This document shows, in pieces, positions 6,454 to 14,682 of a stretch of 17,947 nt of DNA (positions are counted from its first letter, which is position 1; each line of letters starts with the position of its first letter). A program made the translations under genes and the position numbers. Origin of the DNA: Thermoanaerobacterales bacterium UBA4877. GTDB taxonomy: Bacteria; Bacillota; Thermoanaerobacteria; Thermoanaerobacterales; UBA4877. The notes under the pieces are model-generated. The model was not told where the DNA came from. It did not search any database and was given only the letters and a program-made list of their open reading frames with translations. The stretch lies in assembly GCA_002399345.1 (NCBI GenBank), contig DHDL01000004.1, forward strand, positions 1 to 17,947. Direction: 5' to 3'.

Positions 6454-6834
6454 TTATACAAAAACCGGATCAAAGTCCCTATGATACAACCGTTGTTGAC
6501 CTTTGTTTTCTATTGGTTCTATCTGTCGTGGGTTTTCTAAAACCCATGCATACATACCTTCTTCAAAATCATCTTCAAACATGACTGCAGCTTCACAGTC
6601 AGTTACTCTAAATGGTCTAACATCGGTTAGATCGACCAGGCCCAGCGCGACTCCGCCCGGCAATACTTCATCTTCCTCATCGCCCTCTCCTTCAAGGAGA
6701 AAATCACGGGCTGTTGAACATATCATGATCGGGCCACGGTATTTTGTAGACCATCCCCTGACTTCAATTGTTTTCACACCTAATATAATAGCACTCGCAA
6801 AAGGCTGTGCAATTGATAAACAAGTGTAATTCAT
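6454..6834 (-). CDS. ASCH domain (PUA-like) protein
   Basis: The sequence opens with the ASCH signature: CLSIAQPFASAIILGVKTIEVRGW (about residues 5-28, including the conserved Lys21 and Thr22) and YRGPIMICSTA (about 32-42). The family adopts a PUA-like RNA-binding fold; the E. coli member YqfB hydrolyses N4-acetylcytidine and related compounds using a Lys-Thr-Glu set. An acidic insert (EGEGDEEDE, about 48-56) is unusual. The ATG at 6832-6834 has AGGTGA (6840-6845) at 5-nt spacing, so the start is well supported. Whether it acts on RNA or on a modified nucleoside cannot be told from sequence. Confidence 0.85.
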   Translation of the reverse strand: MNYTCLSIAQPFASAIILGVKTIEVRGWSTKYRGPIMICSTARDFLLEGEGDEEDEVLPGGVALGLVDLTDVRPFRVTDCEAAVMFEDDFEEGMYAWVLENPRQIEPIENKGQQRLYHRDFDPVFV

Positions 6835-6870
6835 TCATATCACCTATATCCGTACATTAATAAGTTACTT

Positions 6871-6907
6871 TTGACATAGGTTTACCACACTGTATCCGGT
6901 ATGTCAA
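6871..6907. repeat. Inverted repeat upstream of the ASCH gene
   Basis: TTGACATA (6871-6878) and TATGTCAA (6900-6907) are perfect 8-bp inverted arms separated by 21 bp. The right arm read on the minus strand supplies a perfect TTGACA, with TAAACC 17 nt further as a weak -10. It could be the ASCH promoter with a dyad operator, or chance. Confidence 0.35.
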
Positions 6908-6917
6908 CATCTAAAAA

Positions 6918-8000
6918 CTATTCCACATTATTCCCAAATTTTTTAAGAACGAGCGGCAGGGTTGTATACTCCAGATCCTCCAGCGGCAACCGGTGAGGTT
7001 CAAAGGGTCCGAGCTGCCTTAACGTATCGGCTATATCCAGTCCCTTTTTCCTCGCATTGTCAAAAGCCATATCGGCAAACATATCCTGCGGTCCTTCAAG
7101 CTTACCGTCGCATATCTGATAACCTGCGGCTACAACCCTCGGCGGTCCGTCAAATCTTGTCGGCCTGGCCTGGTCAATAGCTACGGGTATAAGTGGTGCA
7201 TTATGGCATCCCCTCATCCAGCCTGCAACAATATGCGGATTAGCAAAGGGCTCCAGTGCTTCACCCACGGCCGGAAAGCCATTCTGGGTTCTTATCATCA
7301 TCACCGGGTCATCCTTGCCGATGTATCTACCAGCAATGTAATTCATGGTCTGAGTTGATGACACGGAGACCAATTCACCTTTTTTGCTACTTACGGATTT
7401 AACACAATATCTCCCGGGAGACCCGATAAGCAGAAGTATATCATAAATATCCTCTGGAGAACTTAGATGTATGGTTTTGTGTTCCCTTAAATCGAGTATT
7501 TCAAATTTAAACCCGTCATGCATTTTAGGATCCAGAACAAGCCCTATTGTATTAAATGGATCGGCAAATACTTTATAAAGTGGGAAATTCCAAGCTCCCG
7601 GTTCAGTTTTATCAGCCATGTATATAATTACCGGTTCACTTTTCCTTTCCTCAAACTCCATTTCTGCAACCCCCGGCCCAAGGCCTCTTATGTTGCCGGA
7701 AAAAGCATCCTCAAGCAAATCCTGCCCTGCACCGTATAGTTTAAGTTCTTTTGCCACCTCCGTACATGATTTAAAGGTATCCCATGCAAGCTGATGTATT
7801 TCGCTATTATTAACGCCTTTTCTGTGAGTCATTATAAGTTCGATATCATCACCCACGGACAGTACATTATAGTCTGTGAGAATATCCTTTTTATCATCAA
7901 GATATTCTTTTGCCCTATCTTTAAGTTTTTGATGTACTGAAGAATGTCCTACAAAACCTCCTACATCTGCTTTGATAACACTTAAAGTTATTTTTGCCAT
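6918..8000 (-). CDS. fbp: Archaeal-type fructose-1,6-bisphosphate aldolase/phosphatase
   Basis: This bifunctional (FBPase class V) enzyme condenses DHAP and GAP to FBP and dephosphorylates it to fructose-6-phosphate, driving one-way gluconeogenesis in the cytoplasm. Using ATG 7998-8000 (360 aa, GAGGTG 10 nt upstream) rather than GTG 8018, which lies inside that ribosome site, the N-terminus reads MAKITLSVIKADVGGFVGHS with metal or substrate residues Asp12 and His19. Asp51/Asp52, Gln93, Asp130/Lys131, the Schiff-base motif YIGKDD (Tyr226, Lys229, Asp230, Asp231), GCHNAPLIPV and Tyr345 in LEYTTLP are all present, each 3 residues or less off the archaeal numbering. No catalytic residue is missing. 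The gene stands alone between a terminator and the ASCH gene. Confidence 0.95.
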   Translation of the reverse strand: MAKITLSVIKADVGGFVGHSSVHQKLKDRAKEYLDDKKDILTDYNVLSVGDDIELIMTHRKGVNNSEIHQLAWDTFKSCTEVAKELKLYGAGQDLLEDAFSGNIRGLGPGVAEMEFEERKSEPVIIYMADKTEPGAWNFPLYKVFADPFNTIGLVLDPKMHDGFKFEILDLREHKTIHLSSPEDIYDILLLIGSPGRYCVKSVSSKKGELVSVSSTQTMNYIAGRYIGKDDPVMMIRTQNGFPAVGEALEPFANPHIVAGWMRGCHNAPLIPVAIDQARPTRFDGPPRVVAAGYQICDGKLEGPQDMFADMAFDNARKKGLDIADTLRQLGPFEPHRLPLEDLEYTTLPLVLKKFGNNVE

Positions 8001-8095
8001 ACTTATTAACCACCTCACATAATTTGTATATCTTTTATCTATATATATTCGACATCAAATCAAAAATTCCTGCTTATTTTAAATAAAAGTATGGC

Positions 8096-8124
8096 ATAAA
8101 TAAAAGACTGCTTATACAGCAGCC
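8096..8124 (-). terminator. Terminator at the end of the envelope/flagellar cluster
   Basis: On the minus strand GGCTGCT/AGCAGTC form a 7-bp stem (one G-U pair) around loop GTATA, followed by TTTTATTT. It lies about 50 bp after fabZ and before the FBP aldolase/phosphatase gene, so that gene is probably transcribed separately. Confidence 0.65.
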
Positions 8125-8175
8125 ACTTTACTCCATTAATTTATGCGAATTATAAATTTAAAAATGCTATACTAA

Positions 8176-8616
8176 TTATTTTTCATCCTGGCTGTCAACT
8201 GCAGCAAACATAAGCTCAGCTTCACATATAAGCTTATCATCAACAGTTATTTTGCCTTTACCTTTACCCATTCCCATCTTCATTTCAGAAAACTGTATTT
8301 CTATCATCATCTGATCCCCGGGTATGACGGTACCTCTGAATTTGCACCTATTCACTCCCGTTAATACGAGAAGCTTACCTTTAAACTTATCCGATTGCAT
8401 AAGTGCACAAGCACCCAGCTGGGCCATACTCTCTATCATAAGTACACCGGGCATAATAGGTTTTCCCGGGAAATGTCCCTGAAAAAAATAATCGTTCATT
8501 GTAACATTCTTTATTCCTACAGCTCTTTTACCTTCATCAATTTCCAGTATCCGGTCTATAAGCAAAAAAGGAAATCTATGAGGTATGAGCTTTTCTATTT
8601 CGTTTATATCAAGCAT
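8176..8616 (-). CDS. fabZ: (3R)-hydroxyacyl-ACP dehydratase FabZ
   Basis: FabZ dehydrates beta-hydroxyacyl-ACP to trans-2-enoyl-ACP in fatty-acid elongation. The protein (146 aa, normal length) has the hot-dog fold signatures IPHRFPFLLIDR (about 11-22) and GHFPGKPIMPGVLMIESMAQ (47-66). Catalytic His48 and Glu62 are both present. The ATG has GGGGTG 8 nt upstream. It is the last gene of the leftward cluster, 22 bp after flgJ, the same place ywpB/fabZ occupies after mbl-flhO-flhP in Bacillus. Confidence 0.96.
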   Translation of the reverse strand: MLDINEIEKLIPHRFPFLLIDRILEIDEGKRAVGIKNVTMNDYFFQGHFPGKPIMPGVLMIESMAQLGACALMQSDKFKGKLLVLTGVNRCKFRGTVIPGDQMMIEIQFSEMKMGMGKGKGKITVDDKLICEAELMFAAVDSQDEK

Positions 8617-8638
8617 TTATATAACACCCCATACCATA

Positions 8639-8974
8639 TTATTTATTACTAAGTTGTTTATAAAGGATATCGGCCAGGCCGAATCCCCCTGCATCGCTGA
8701 TTTCCTTAGCATACTCCTCGTCAAGCATGGAGGTAAACACATCCGTACCCAAAGAATCTCCATAAAGGCCATCTTTCGGCACCGTAGCCCTCATATTCTT
8801 TATAACCATGGAAACCATCACAGACTCAAGGTCCTTGCAGGTTTGTTTTAAGCCCTCGTCGTCTTTTTTATCTACAGCTTCATCCAATATTTCCTCAAAC
8901 TCTTTTTGTTTAGACATACTGTTTTTTATCTCGATGCTGTCCAGGACACCCAGACTATCAATGGGATTTATCAA
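8639..8974 (-). CDS. flgJ: Rod-binding protein FlgJ (N-terminal domain only)
   Basis: The 111-aa protein matches the FlgJ rod-binding domain: FEEILDEAV, LKQTCKDLESVMVSMVIKNMRATVP (about 43-67), the conserved LYGDSLGTDVFTSMLDEEYAKEIS stretch (about 70-93) and GGFGLADILYKQL. It lacks the C-terminal muramidase of enterobacterial FlgJ, as is usual in Firmicutes. The start is TTG at 8972-8974, with AAAGG about 10 nt upstream inside the end of flgG; no closer ATG exists. It would help assemble the flagellar rod through the wall. Confidence 0.88.
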   Translation of the reverse strand: MINPIDSLGVLDSIEIKNSMSKQKEFEEILDEAVDKKDDEGLKQTCKDLESVMVSMVIKNMRATVPKDGLYGDSLGTDVFTSMLDEEYAKEISDAGGFGLADILYKQLSNK

Positions 8975-8982
8975 TTATATCA

Positions 8983-9765
8983 CTACCTTTTAAGGTTGTC
9001 GGCAATACTGAGCATTTCATCAGAGGTTTGTATGGACTTCGAGTTTATCTCATATGCCCTCTGTGCAGTAATAAGATCCACCATTTCCTTAACAACCTGT
9101 ACATTAGAAGACTCCAAAAATCCCTGATTTATATTACTGGTAGTATCCGTTTCATCTTCATATACAGGTTCACCCGAAGCCGTGGTAGCTGCATACAAAT
9201 TGTCCCCTGCAGCTTCCAATCCCTGAGGGTTTAAAAACCTTGCCGTACCTATCCTTCCAATTTCCTCATCAGTACCATCCTCATTTTTTACACTTATTAT
9301 ACCAAGCTTTGATACGGATATATCCTTTTGATCGGAATCAAAATATATTTCCGAGCCGCCGCTGTCCAAAACAGGATATCCATCGGATGTTGTAAACATT
9401 ACGGTATCTCCGTCCACACTCAATTTAAAACTCCCGTCCCTGGTATAAAGTTCTTTATCATTTGGACCCAGGACAGTAAAAAAACCGTCCCCGTCTATCG
9501 CCAAATCCAAGGAATTATCAGTCTCCTGAGGGCTGCCACCGCCAAAATCCTTAACAATAGCCCCGGGCTTTACACCATGTCCTACCTGCAGGTTAACCGG
9601 CTTGCCTTCACCATTCGCCAGCTGCTGGTATAAAAGGTCTTTAAATTCTACTCTTTCTTTTTTATAAGCAGTGGTATTCGCGTTTGCCAGATTATTTGCT
9701 ATGGTATCCACATTAAGCTGCTGAGCCTGCATACCCGAGGCTGCTGTCCACATTGCTCTAATCAT
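8983..9765 (-). CDS. flgG: Flagellar distal rod protein FlgG (FlhP-like)
   Basis: The protein has the rod/hook family N-terminus MIRAMWTAASGMQAQQLNVDTIANNLANANTTAYKKER and the matching C-terminal motif SSNVQVVKEMVDLITAQRAYEINSKSIQTSDEM; both helical ends co-assemble in the rod. Length (260 aa) is typical of FlgG. The ATG has GGGGG 8 nt upstream, overlapping the stop of flgF. It is the second of the paired rod genes. Confidence 0.93.
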   Translation of the reverse strand: MIRAMWTAASGMQAQQLNVDTIANNLANANTTAYKKERVEFKDLLYQQLANGEGKPVNLQVGHGVKPGAIVKDFGGGSPQETDNSLDLAIDGDGFFTVLGPNDKELYTRDGSFKLSVDGDTVMFTTSDGYPVLDSGGSEIYFDSDQKDISVSKLGIISVKNEDGTDEEIGRIGTARFLNPQGLEAAGDNLYAATTASGEPVYEDETDTTSNINQGFLESSNVQVVKEMVDLITAQRAYEINSKSIQTSDEMLSIADNLKR

Positions 9766-9777
9766 ATGTTATACCCC

Positions 9778-10515
9778 CTATACTCTCCCTAATTCATTTA
9801 CGGATTTATCCAGGGTAGAGTCCATTGTTGTAACGACTTTCTGATTAGCCTCATAATCACGCATGAGGCTAATCATATCAACCAGCTCCGTCACCGGATT
9901 AACATTAGATGACTCTAGAACACCTGCTTCTATCTCCGGGTTTGCAATCAGGTTTCCTCCACCTTGCGAGATAAGCAGGTTATCCCCTTCTTTTCTCAGC
10001 GCGACAGTATCGGGAAAATCCACTATGCGTAGCATACCTCTAGCCTGCCCGTTTATATAAATCTCTCCTCTATTACCAAATGTTATCTTGCCATTACCGA
10101 GGCGAACATCCCCATTTCGGCCCTGTACCCTATATCCTTCCGCCGTTACCAAATAACCGTCGTTAGATCTTGTAAAACTCCCGTCCCTGGTGTATCTAAT
10201 ACCGCGCGGGGTATTTACCTGAAAAAATCCGTTGCCCTTTATGGCAACATCCATGGGGTTATCCGTATTTGTAAAACCTGATGATGATACGAAATCAGTA
10301 TAAACCTCTCCCGGCCTCACACCAAAGTAAAGATCACCTATGGGAGTTACATCCTTCGCCACCTTTAATATACTTTTGTTACGGTCAGCTTCCTCCACCA
10401 TTAAATCCTTTTTGAAACCGGTGGTATTCACATTAGCCAGGTTATTTGATACAACATCGAGTTTTCTTTGCTGATTTACCATGCTTCCTGCTGAAATATA
10501 TATACCGCGAAGCAC
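9778..10515 (-). CDS. flgF: Flagellar rod protein FlgF (FlhO-like)
   Basis: The N-terminus MLRGIYISAGSMVNQQRKLDVVSNNLANVNTTGFKK and C-terminus SSNVNPVTELVDMISLMRDYEANQKVVTTMD are the flagellar basal-body rod signatures. Central motifs such as RYTRDGSFTRSNDGYLVT are also shared. The start is GTG, with GGAGG 8 nt upstream, located in the last codons of mreB, so translation is probably coupled. At 245 aa and first in the flgF-flgG pair it corresponds to FlhO of Bacillus. Confidence 0.9.
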   Translation of the reverse strand: MLRGIYISAGSMVNQQRKLDVVSNNLANVNTTGFKKDLMVEEADRNKSILKVAKDVTPIGDLYFGVRPGEVYTDFVSSSGFTNTDNPMDVAIKGNGFFQVNTPRGIRYTRDGSFTRSNDGYLVTAEGYRVQGRNGDVRLGNGKITFGNRGEIYINGQARGMLRIVDFPDTVALRKEGDNLLISQGGGNLIANPEIEAGVLESSNVNPVTELVDMISLMRDYEANQKVVTTMDSTLDKSVNELGRV

Positions 10516-10518
10516 TTA

Positions 10519-11556
10519 TCATGCCTCCTCTCCCGATACTATTACATCGGTTCCTGTATTTTTCTTATTCATAGAATCAATAGAATCCAGCGCCTTACCC
10601 GTACCCAAAGCAACACATGATATCGGGTTTTCGGCAATAAACACGGGTATCATTAGATTATCCTCCAAAAGCTTGTCAATCCCGGTTAAAAGCGAACCGC
10701 CTCCCGTCATGATAATACCCTTTGTACTTACATCAGCAGCCAACTCCGGGGGAGTCCTTTCAAGCACACCGTGTACAGCTTCAACAATCTGATTTACCGG
10801 ATCTTCTAGCGCCGTAAGAGTATCCTCGCTGTTTATGGTAATATTTTGAGGGAGACCTGTTACGAGGCTTCTTCCCCTTATCTCCATAGACTGTATGGTT
10901 TCCTGAGGATATGCACAACCTATATTTTTCTTAATATCTTCTGCGGTTCTTTCACCTATCATAAGATTGTATTTTTTCTTAATATACTGTATTATTGCCT
11001 CATCAAAGTTATCACCAGCTACCTTAAGTGAGGCACTTACAACGGAACCACCAAGAGAAATAACAGCAATATCCGACGTACCGCCTCCTATATCCACAAC
11101 CATATTGCCGCTGGGCTGCGATATATCCATGCCTGCGCCTATCGCTGCGGCTACGGGTTGTTCAATGAGGTAAACCTTTCTTGCACCAGCCTGCTCCGCG
11201 GCCTCAACCACCGCCCTGCTCTCCACGCCTGAGACCTTGGCGGGAATAGCCACCATCACCCGCGGCCGTATAAAAGTCCGTGAGCCGCATGACTTTGATA
11301 TAAAATACTTCAGCATCTTCTCGGTTATTTCATAATCAGATATGACACCTTCACGAACAGGCCTTATTGCTACTATGTTGCCGGGTGTCCTTCCTATCAT
11401 GCGCCGGGCATCCTCACCCACGGATAACACTTTCTTAGCCTTCTTGTCGATTGCTACCACCGACGGTTCTGTAAGTACAATACCCTTACCCTTTATATAT
11501 ACAAGTACTGTTGCTGTCCCAAGATCAATACCTATATTTAATCCCATTCCAAACAT
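10519..11556 (-). CDS. mreB: MreB/Mbl-family actin-like rod shape protein
   Basis: This is the bacterial actin homologue that guides cell-wall elongation at the membrane. It shows the phosphate-1 motif GIDLGTATVLVY (about 9-20), PSVVAID, the connecting region AEQAGARKVYLIEQPVAAAIGAG, the phosphate-2 motif VDIGGGTSDIAVI (about 158-170) and the adenosine motif GIIMTGGGSLLTGID (about 286-300). Length (345 aa) is normal. The ATG has GAGGTG 8 nt upstream. Context (directly before flgF, flgG and fabZ) corresponds to Bacillus Mbl rather than MreB proper. The usual upstream partner spoIIID is not found next to it; an SLH-protein gene is there instead. Confidence 0.95.
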   Translation of the reverse strand: MFGMGLNIGIDLGTATVLVYIKGKGIVLTEPSVVAIDKKAKKVLSVGEDARRMIGRTPGNIVAIRPVREGVISDYEITEKMLKYFISKSCGSRTFIRPRVMVAIPAKVSGVESRAVVEAAEQAGARKVYLIEQPVAAAIGAGMDISQPSGNMVVDIGGGTSDIAVISLGGSVVSASLKVAGDNFDEAIIQYIKKKYNLMIGERTAEDIKKNIGCAYPQETIQSMEIRGRSLVTGLPQNITINSEDTLTALEDPVNQIVEAVHGVLERTPPELAADVSTKGIIMTGGGSLLTGIDKLLEDNLMIPVFIAENPISCVALGTGKALDSIDSMNKKNTGTDVIVSGEEA

Positions 11557-11618
11557 AGACTACCCACCTCTCGTCTTTTCTCTGCTTTTATATTCTATAT
11601 TATTACAAAAAATCCTTT

Positions 11619-13121
11619 TTATTTATAATTGATTATCCCATCTTTATAGTCTTTTTGGAAATCTTTTTTAAGGTAGTCTATGTATCTGTTCACCAATGCG
11701 GCGGCCTCGGCACGAGTCAATGAATCGCCCGGATTAATTCGACCGCGGCTGTCTCCCTGTATTATCCCCATTTTTGACGCCACATATATGGAATCCTTCG
11801 CCCACAACGGTATCCTAGAGTCATCGGCATACTGTGTGGTATATCCATAATTCGGAGCCAGGCCTTCCAGCCCTGCTGCCCTTACCAGTAATGTAACGGC
11901 CTGGGCCCTGTCAATGTACTCATCGGGCCCGAAGCGGCGGGGGGAGAGCCCGTTGATAAAACCTTTGTCATAAGCATTCTTTATGGTTGGATAATAGATA
12001 CTGTTTGTCTTGAGATCATCAAAGGGTGAGACCTCTTTATCCTTGTTTCTTCTAGATCGTGTATTCCTGTTATATCTTTTGTCAGTGGTATCCGGTAACA
12101 TATCGACAGCTTTCGACACGGACGTGACATAATCTGCCCTCGTCATGGGTATATCAGGATAAAAATTCATAGTGTCATGGGCAAATACATTAAGGCTGGC
12201 CAGCCTGCCGATATCTTTTTCCGACCAGTGTCCGGAAGTGTCCCTGTATTCCGGTATAAGCATCCTTTGCTGCGTTACAGGTTCGATCATAGCATACGAA
12301 ATAGAGTCTTCGTTGCGGTTTCTGTTATCAACAGTGTATGAGTCATCATTTATCCTTACATTAGGCATATCATAGTCTATCCTTGCCGTTCCCTGGTTCT
12401 TCCCCTGAAGAAGGTAGCCACCCTTAAAACTTATCCAGGTGGGATCATTGGCTATGTAATCAAGGGTCTTCTCGTTGGTAGATGACAAATACTCATGCAG
12501 GCTGCCGTCCCAGTTTACTTTTTTGGCATCGTCTGTGGCAGATTTAGAATAACTTATGGCCTGGCCGATATCCATCGTCTCCGTAGAGCCCCAGTAATGG
12601 TCATAGCCCGTAGTCTTTCCTTCAATATCTATGGTCACCCTCCCTTGGTTTTTATTGACCGTATATGTCTTTCTCCCACTCCAGTTACCGGCAAAATAAT
12701 CTACAGCGGGCTTGTTGTCCGTAACCTTAGACATACTGAAGGCATAATCATCCAGCGTATAGGTATTGCCATCCGCCTTGATGGTCTCCCTGCAGTTTTT
12801 ATCCAGATTTGAAGTTTCAATGGTCTGGTGTTTTTGAGTATTTTCTTTAACGTCCGTATTTACAGTGTAGCTGCGTGTAAGTTTTGCCGTATTATCAGAA
12901 TTCGTCAGGGTATAGCGGTATGTGGTCCTTATACTGTCTCTCCTGTTACTGGATTTCACATTTAATGCGCCGGTCATAAGCATCGGCTTGCCGGTAATAA
13001 ATACATATTCTTTATACTCATATCCGTCCGACAATCCCCCTTCTGTCCCCGGAACCTGAGCATAAACCGTACTTGATAAAAACATTAAGATAACAAGAAC
13101 AGATGCAAAAATCCTCTTCAT
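11619..13121 (-). CDS. Exported protein with three C-terminal SLH domains
   Basis: Residues 1-21 are a Sec signal peptide (MKRIFASVLVILMFLSSTVYA). Residues about 25-290 are a beta-rich region with Tyr/Thr/Asp content and no family I recognise. Three S-layer homology domains follow at about 293-345, 366-428 and 432-487, with TRAD, DRAQ and TRAE at the wall-polymer-binding positions. These domains anchor proteins to pyruvylated secondary cell-wall polymer. A basic insert (RYNRNTRSRRNKDK) separates SLH1 from SLH2. The ATG is preceded by AGGGGTGA, which overlaps the stop of the upstream gene (3-bp gap). It is part of a three-gene exported set. Confidence 0.88.
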   Translation of the reverse strand: MKRIFASVLVILMFLSSTVYAQVPGTEGGLSDGYEYKEYVFITGKPMLMTGALNVKSSNRRDSIRTTYRYTLTNSDNTAKLTRSYTVNTDVKENTQKHQTIETSNLDKNCRETIKADGNTYTLDDYAFSMSKVTDNKPAVDYFAGNWSGRKTYTVNKNQGRVTIDIEGKTTGYDHYWGSTETMDIGQAISYSKSATDDAKKVNWDGSLHEYLSSTNEKTLDYIANDPTWISFKGGYLLQGKNQGTARIDYDMPNVRINDDSYTVDNRNRNEDSISYAMIEPVTQQRMLIPEYRDTSGHWSEKDIGRLASLNVFAHDTMNFYPDIPMTRADYVTSVSKAVDMLPDTTDKRYNRNTRSRRNKDKEVSPFDDLKTNSIYYPTIKNAYDKGFINGLSPRRFGPDEYIDRAQAVTLLVRAAGLEGLAPNYGYTTQYADDSRIPLWAKDSIYVASKMGIIQGDSRGRINPGDSLTRAEAAALVNRYIDYLKKDFQKDYKDGIINYK

Positions 13122-13124
13122 ACG

Positions 13125-14678
13125 TTATTCACCCCTCTCCACAACTAAGATCGCATTCATGTTTTCATCCGCAAGTATATAAACGTAGCTGCCCTGCTTT
13201 ATTTTATTAGTTTCAGACGCTCTTCCATCTTTTATAACCAATGAATTCCCAATCCAGACATAACCCAGGCCTGGCCCTATCGTCCATTTGTCTGTAAGAT
13301 TGCTGTACTCGGTTATATCCTTAATGCTCATGCGGCCATTACCGTCTATACTGTCAAGCTTGGCATTTATAAATCTCACATTAGCTGTACCGCTGTCGGT
13401 ATGAGAATCATACATAGCCATACCGACCACCTCATCACCGTCAACTACCGCATAGAAATTTTTATCTGTATATTCAGAATGCCTGTCATATCTGTCGTTT
13501 AAAAACTCATCCGGCGTCAATTTCTCATCATTGATATAATCAATTATATATGTATCGTCATTCACATAAAACTCCCCGGGATTACTCACCCTGCTCCATA
13601 TATTGCCGTCTATTTCATATACGTGATCCGCATCAAAGGTTGTGGAATTGATACTGTCTATTTTACCTCTTACAATCCTCACAGAAGGCTGTCGGTCAAG
13701 CACCATAAGCAGCGGTGCGCTGTTTTTATTGCCCATTCTGTCCAGCAGGGCAAAGACTGTCTGATCTTCTTTCAGGTTATCTACCGTAATCATTTTTCCA
13801 TCCTTTAATATGGTACTGCCCGGGCTTAACTGCACATCGGTCTCAGGCAGTGTAACCCTTCCGGCCACACTGTCAATCCCCTCTATCTTGTCTACATACT
13901 CCTTCATATAACCCGACTGTATAATAACCTTATATATTCTCTCTTCACCGTATTCCATTCTGGTTACAAAATATGCGTAACTACCTATGCTCCCACCTAT
14001 ATTTCCAAGCTCTGCATTGGATTTATACACCTTTACATCATCGGAAACAGGCAGCCTTATTACATCCTCATCACGCCAGCGGTAATTATCAAACCTCGCC
14101 GTATCGTTTATTTGAGCCGAATTTGAAACAACCGACGACAGCTTTCCTCTGTAAAGGCAGGCATACTGCATGTTACCTGCCATCTTATTCACCAAATATA
14201 CGCATCCAGAGTCATCAATGTATACCTTGACCAAATCCCCGACCTGAGCATTTAAACTCACATAAGAAGGTAATGCAAGATTATGGAGGCTGCCGCTCTC
14301 ATCACATATCAACAGCCTGCCGTTATCTTCGCCGACCAGGCTTCCGGTCAGATAAAATAACCCGGGCTGGGAAAAACCGGGCGCCTCCGTATGGCTATTT
14401 ATGTTAATATACGATAGTTTCGAACCTTTGTTGGTATAGGATACATGCTGGCCGGGCATAAGCTCAGATGCAGGCACATTCTTACCATTCACCATTATAA
14501 TGGTGTGCGGGGATATGGTATAGCCTATAGTGCGACCGGCAACCTGTATGTAGACATTACTGTTGCTTACAGACTTTACTATACCTTCATAATTATTCAT
14601 GCCGGCTGCAGCACACACGCTGCATGTAGAAACTAAAAATATAACTGATGTCAAAAACAATACAAAAGTTTTTTTCAT
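13125..14678 (-). CDS. Exported beta-rich protein of unknown function, 517 aa
   Basis: A Sec signal peptide occupies about residues 1-24 (MKKTFVLFLTSVIFLVST..., cleavage near CAA); no proper lipobox is present. The rest appears to be repeated beta modules of the kind that carry a hydrophobic strand, a default value and a named 'gate' element: IVKSVSNSNVYIQV...TIIMVNGKNV near 33-67, IEGIDSVAGRVTLP...STILKDGKMI near 270-300, and LDSIDGNGRMSIKD...SLVIKDGRAS near 440-500. This resembles repeat-rich wall proteins (DUF5666-like), but I cannot assign a family. GGGAG lies 8 nt before the ATG. It sits between the IPT-repeat and SLH-protein genes, so a joint cell-surface role is likely. Confidence 0.8.
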   Translation of the reverse strand: MKKTFVLFLTSVIFLVSTCSVCAAAGMNNYEGIVKSVSNSNVYIQVAGRTIGYTISPHTIIMVNGKNVPASELMPGQHVSYTNKGSKLSYININSHTEAPGFSQPGLFYLTGSLVGEDNGRLLICDESGSLHNLALPSYVSLNAQVGDLVKVYIDDSGCVYLVNKMAGNMQYACLYRGKLSSVVSNSAQINDTARFDNYRWRDEDVIRLPVSDDVKVYKSNAELGNIGGSIGSYAYFVTRMEYGEERIYKVIIQSGYMKEYVDKIEGIDSVAGRVTLPETDVQLSPGSTILKDGKMITVDNLKEDQTVFALLDRMGNKNSAPLLMVLDRQPSVRIVRGKIDSINSTTFDADHVYEIDGNIWSRVSNPGEFYVNDDTYIIDYINDEKLTPDEFLNDRYDRHSEYTDKNFYAVVDGDEVVGMAMYDSHTDSGTANVRFINAKLDSIDGNGRMSIKDITEYSNLTDKWTIGPGLGYVWIGNSLVIKDGRASETNKIKQGSYVYILADENMNAILVVERGE

Positions 14679-14682
14679 TACA

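Noticed and set aside
6503..6829. 108-codon ORF opposite the ASCH gene
   Set aside because: It is fully antisense to a well-supported gene, has no ribosome site, and has composition of a shadow ORF.
8001..8018. GTG start at 8018 for the FBP aldolase/phosphatase
   Set aside because: It lies in the ribosome site for ATG 8000, and family members start with the MxKxTLSVIKADVGG-type N-terminus.
11557..11618. Separate promoter directly before mreB
   Set aside because: AT-rich sequence offers TATAAA-like boxes but no matching -35 at 16-18 bp, so none is called; a riboswitch or hairpin is not visible either.
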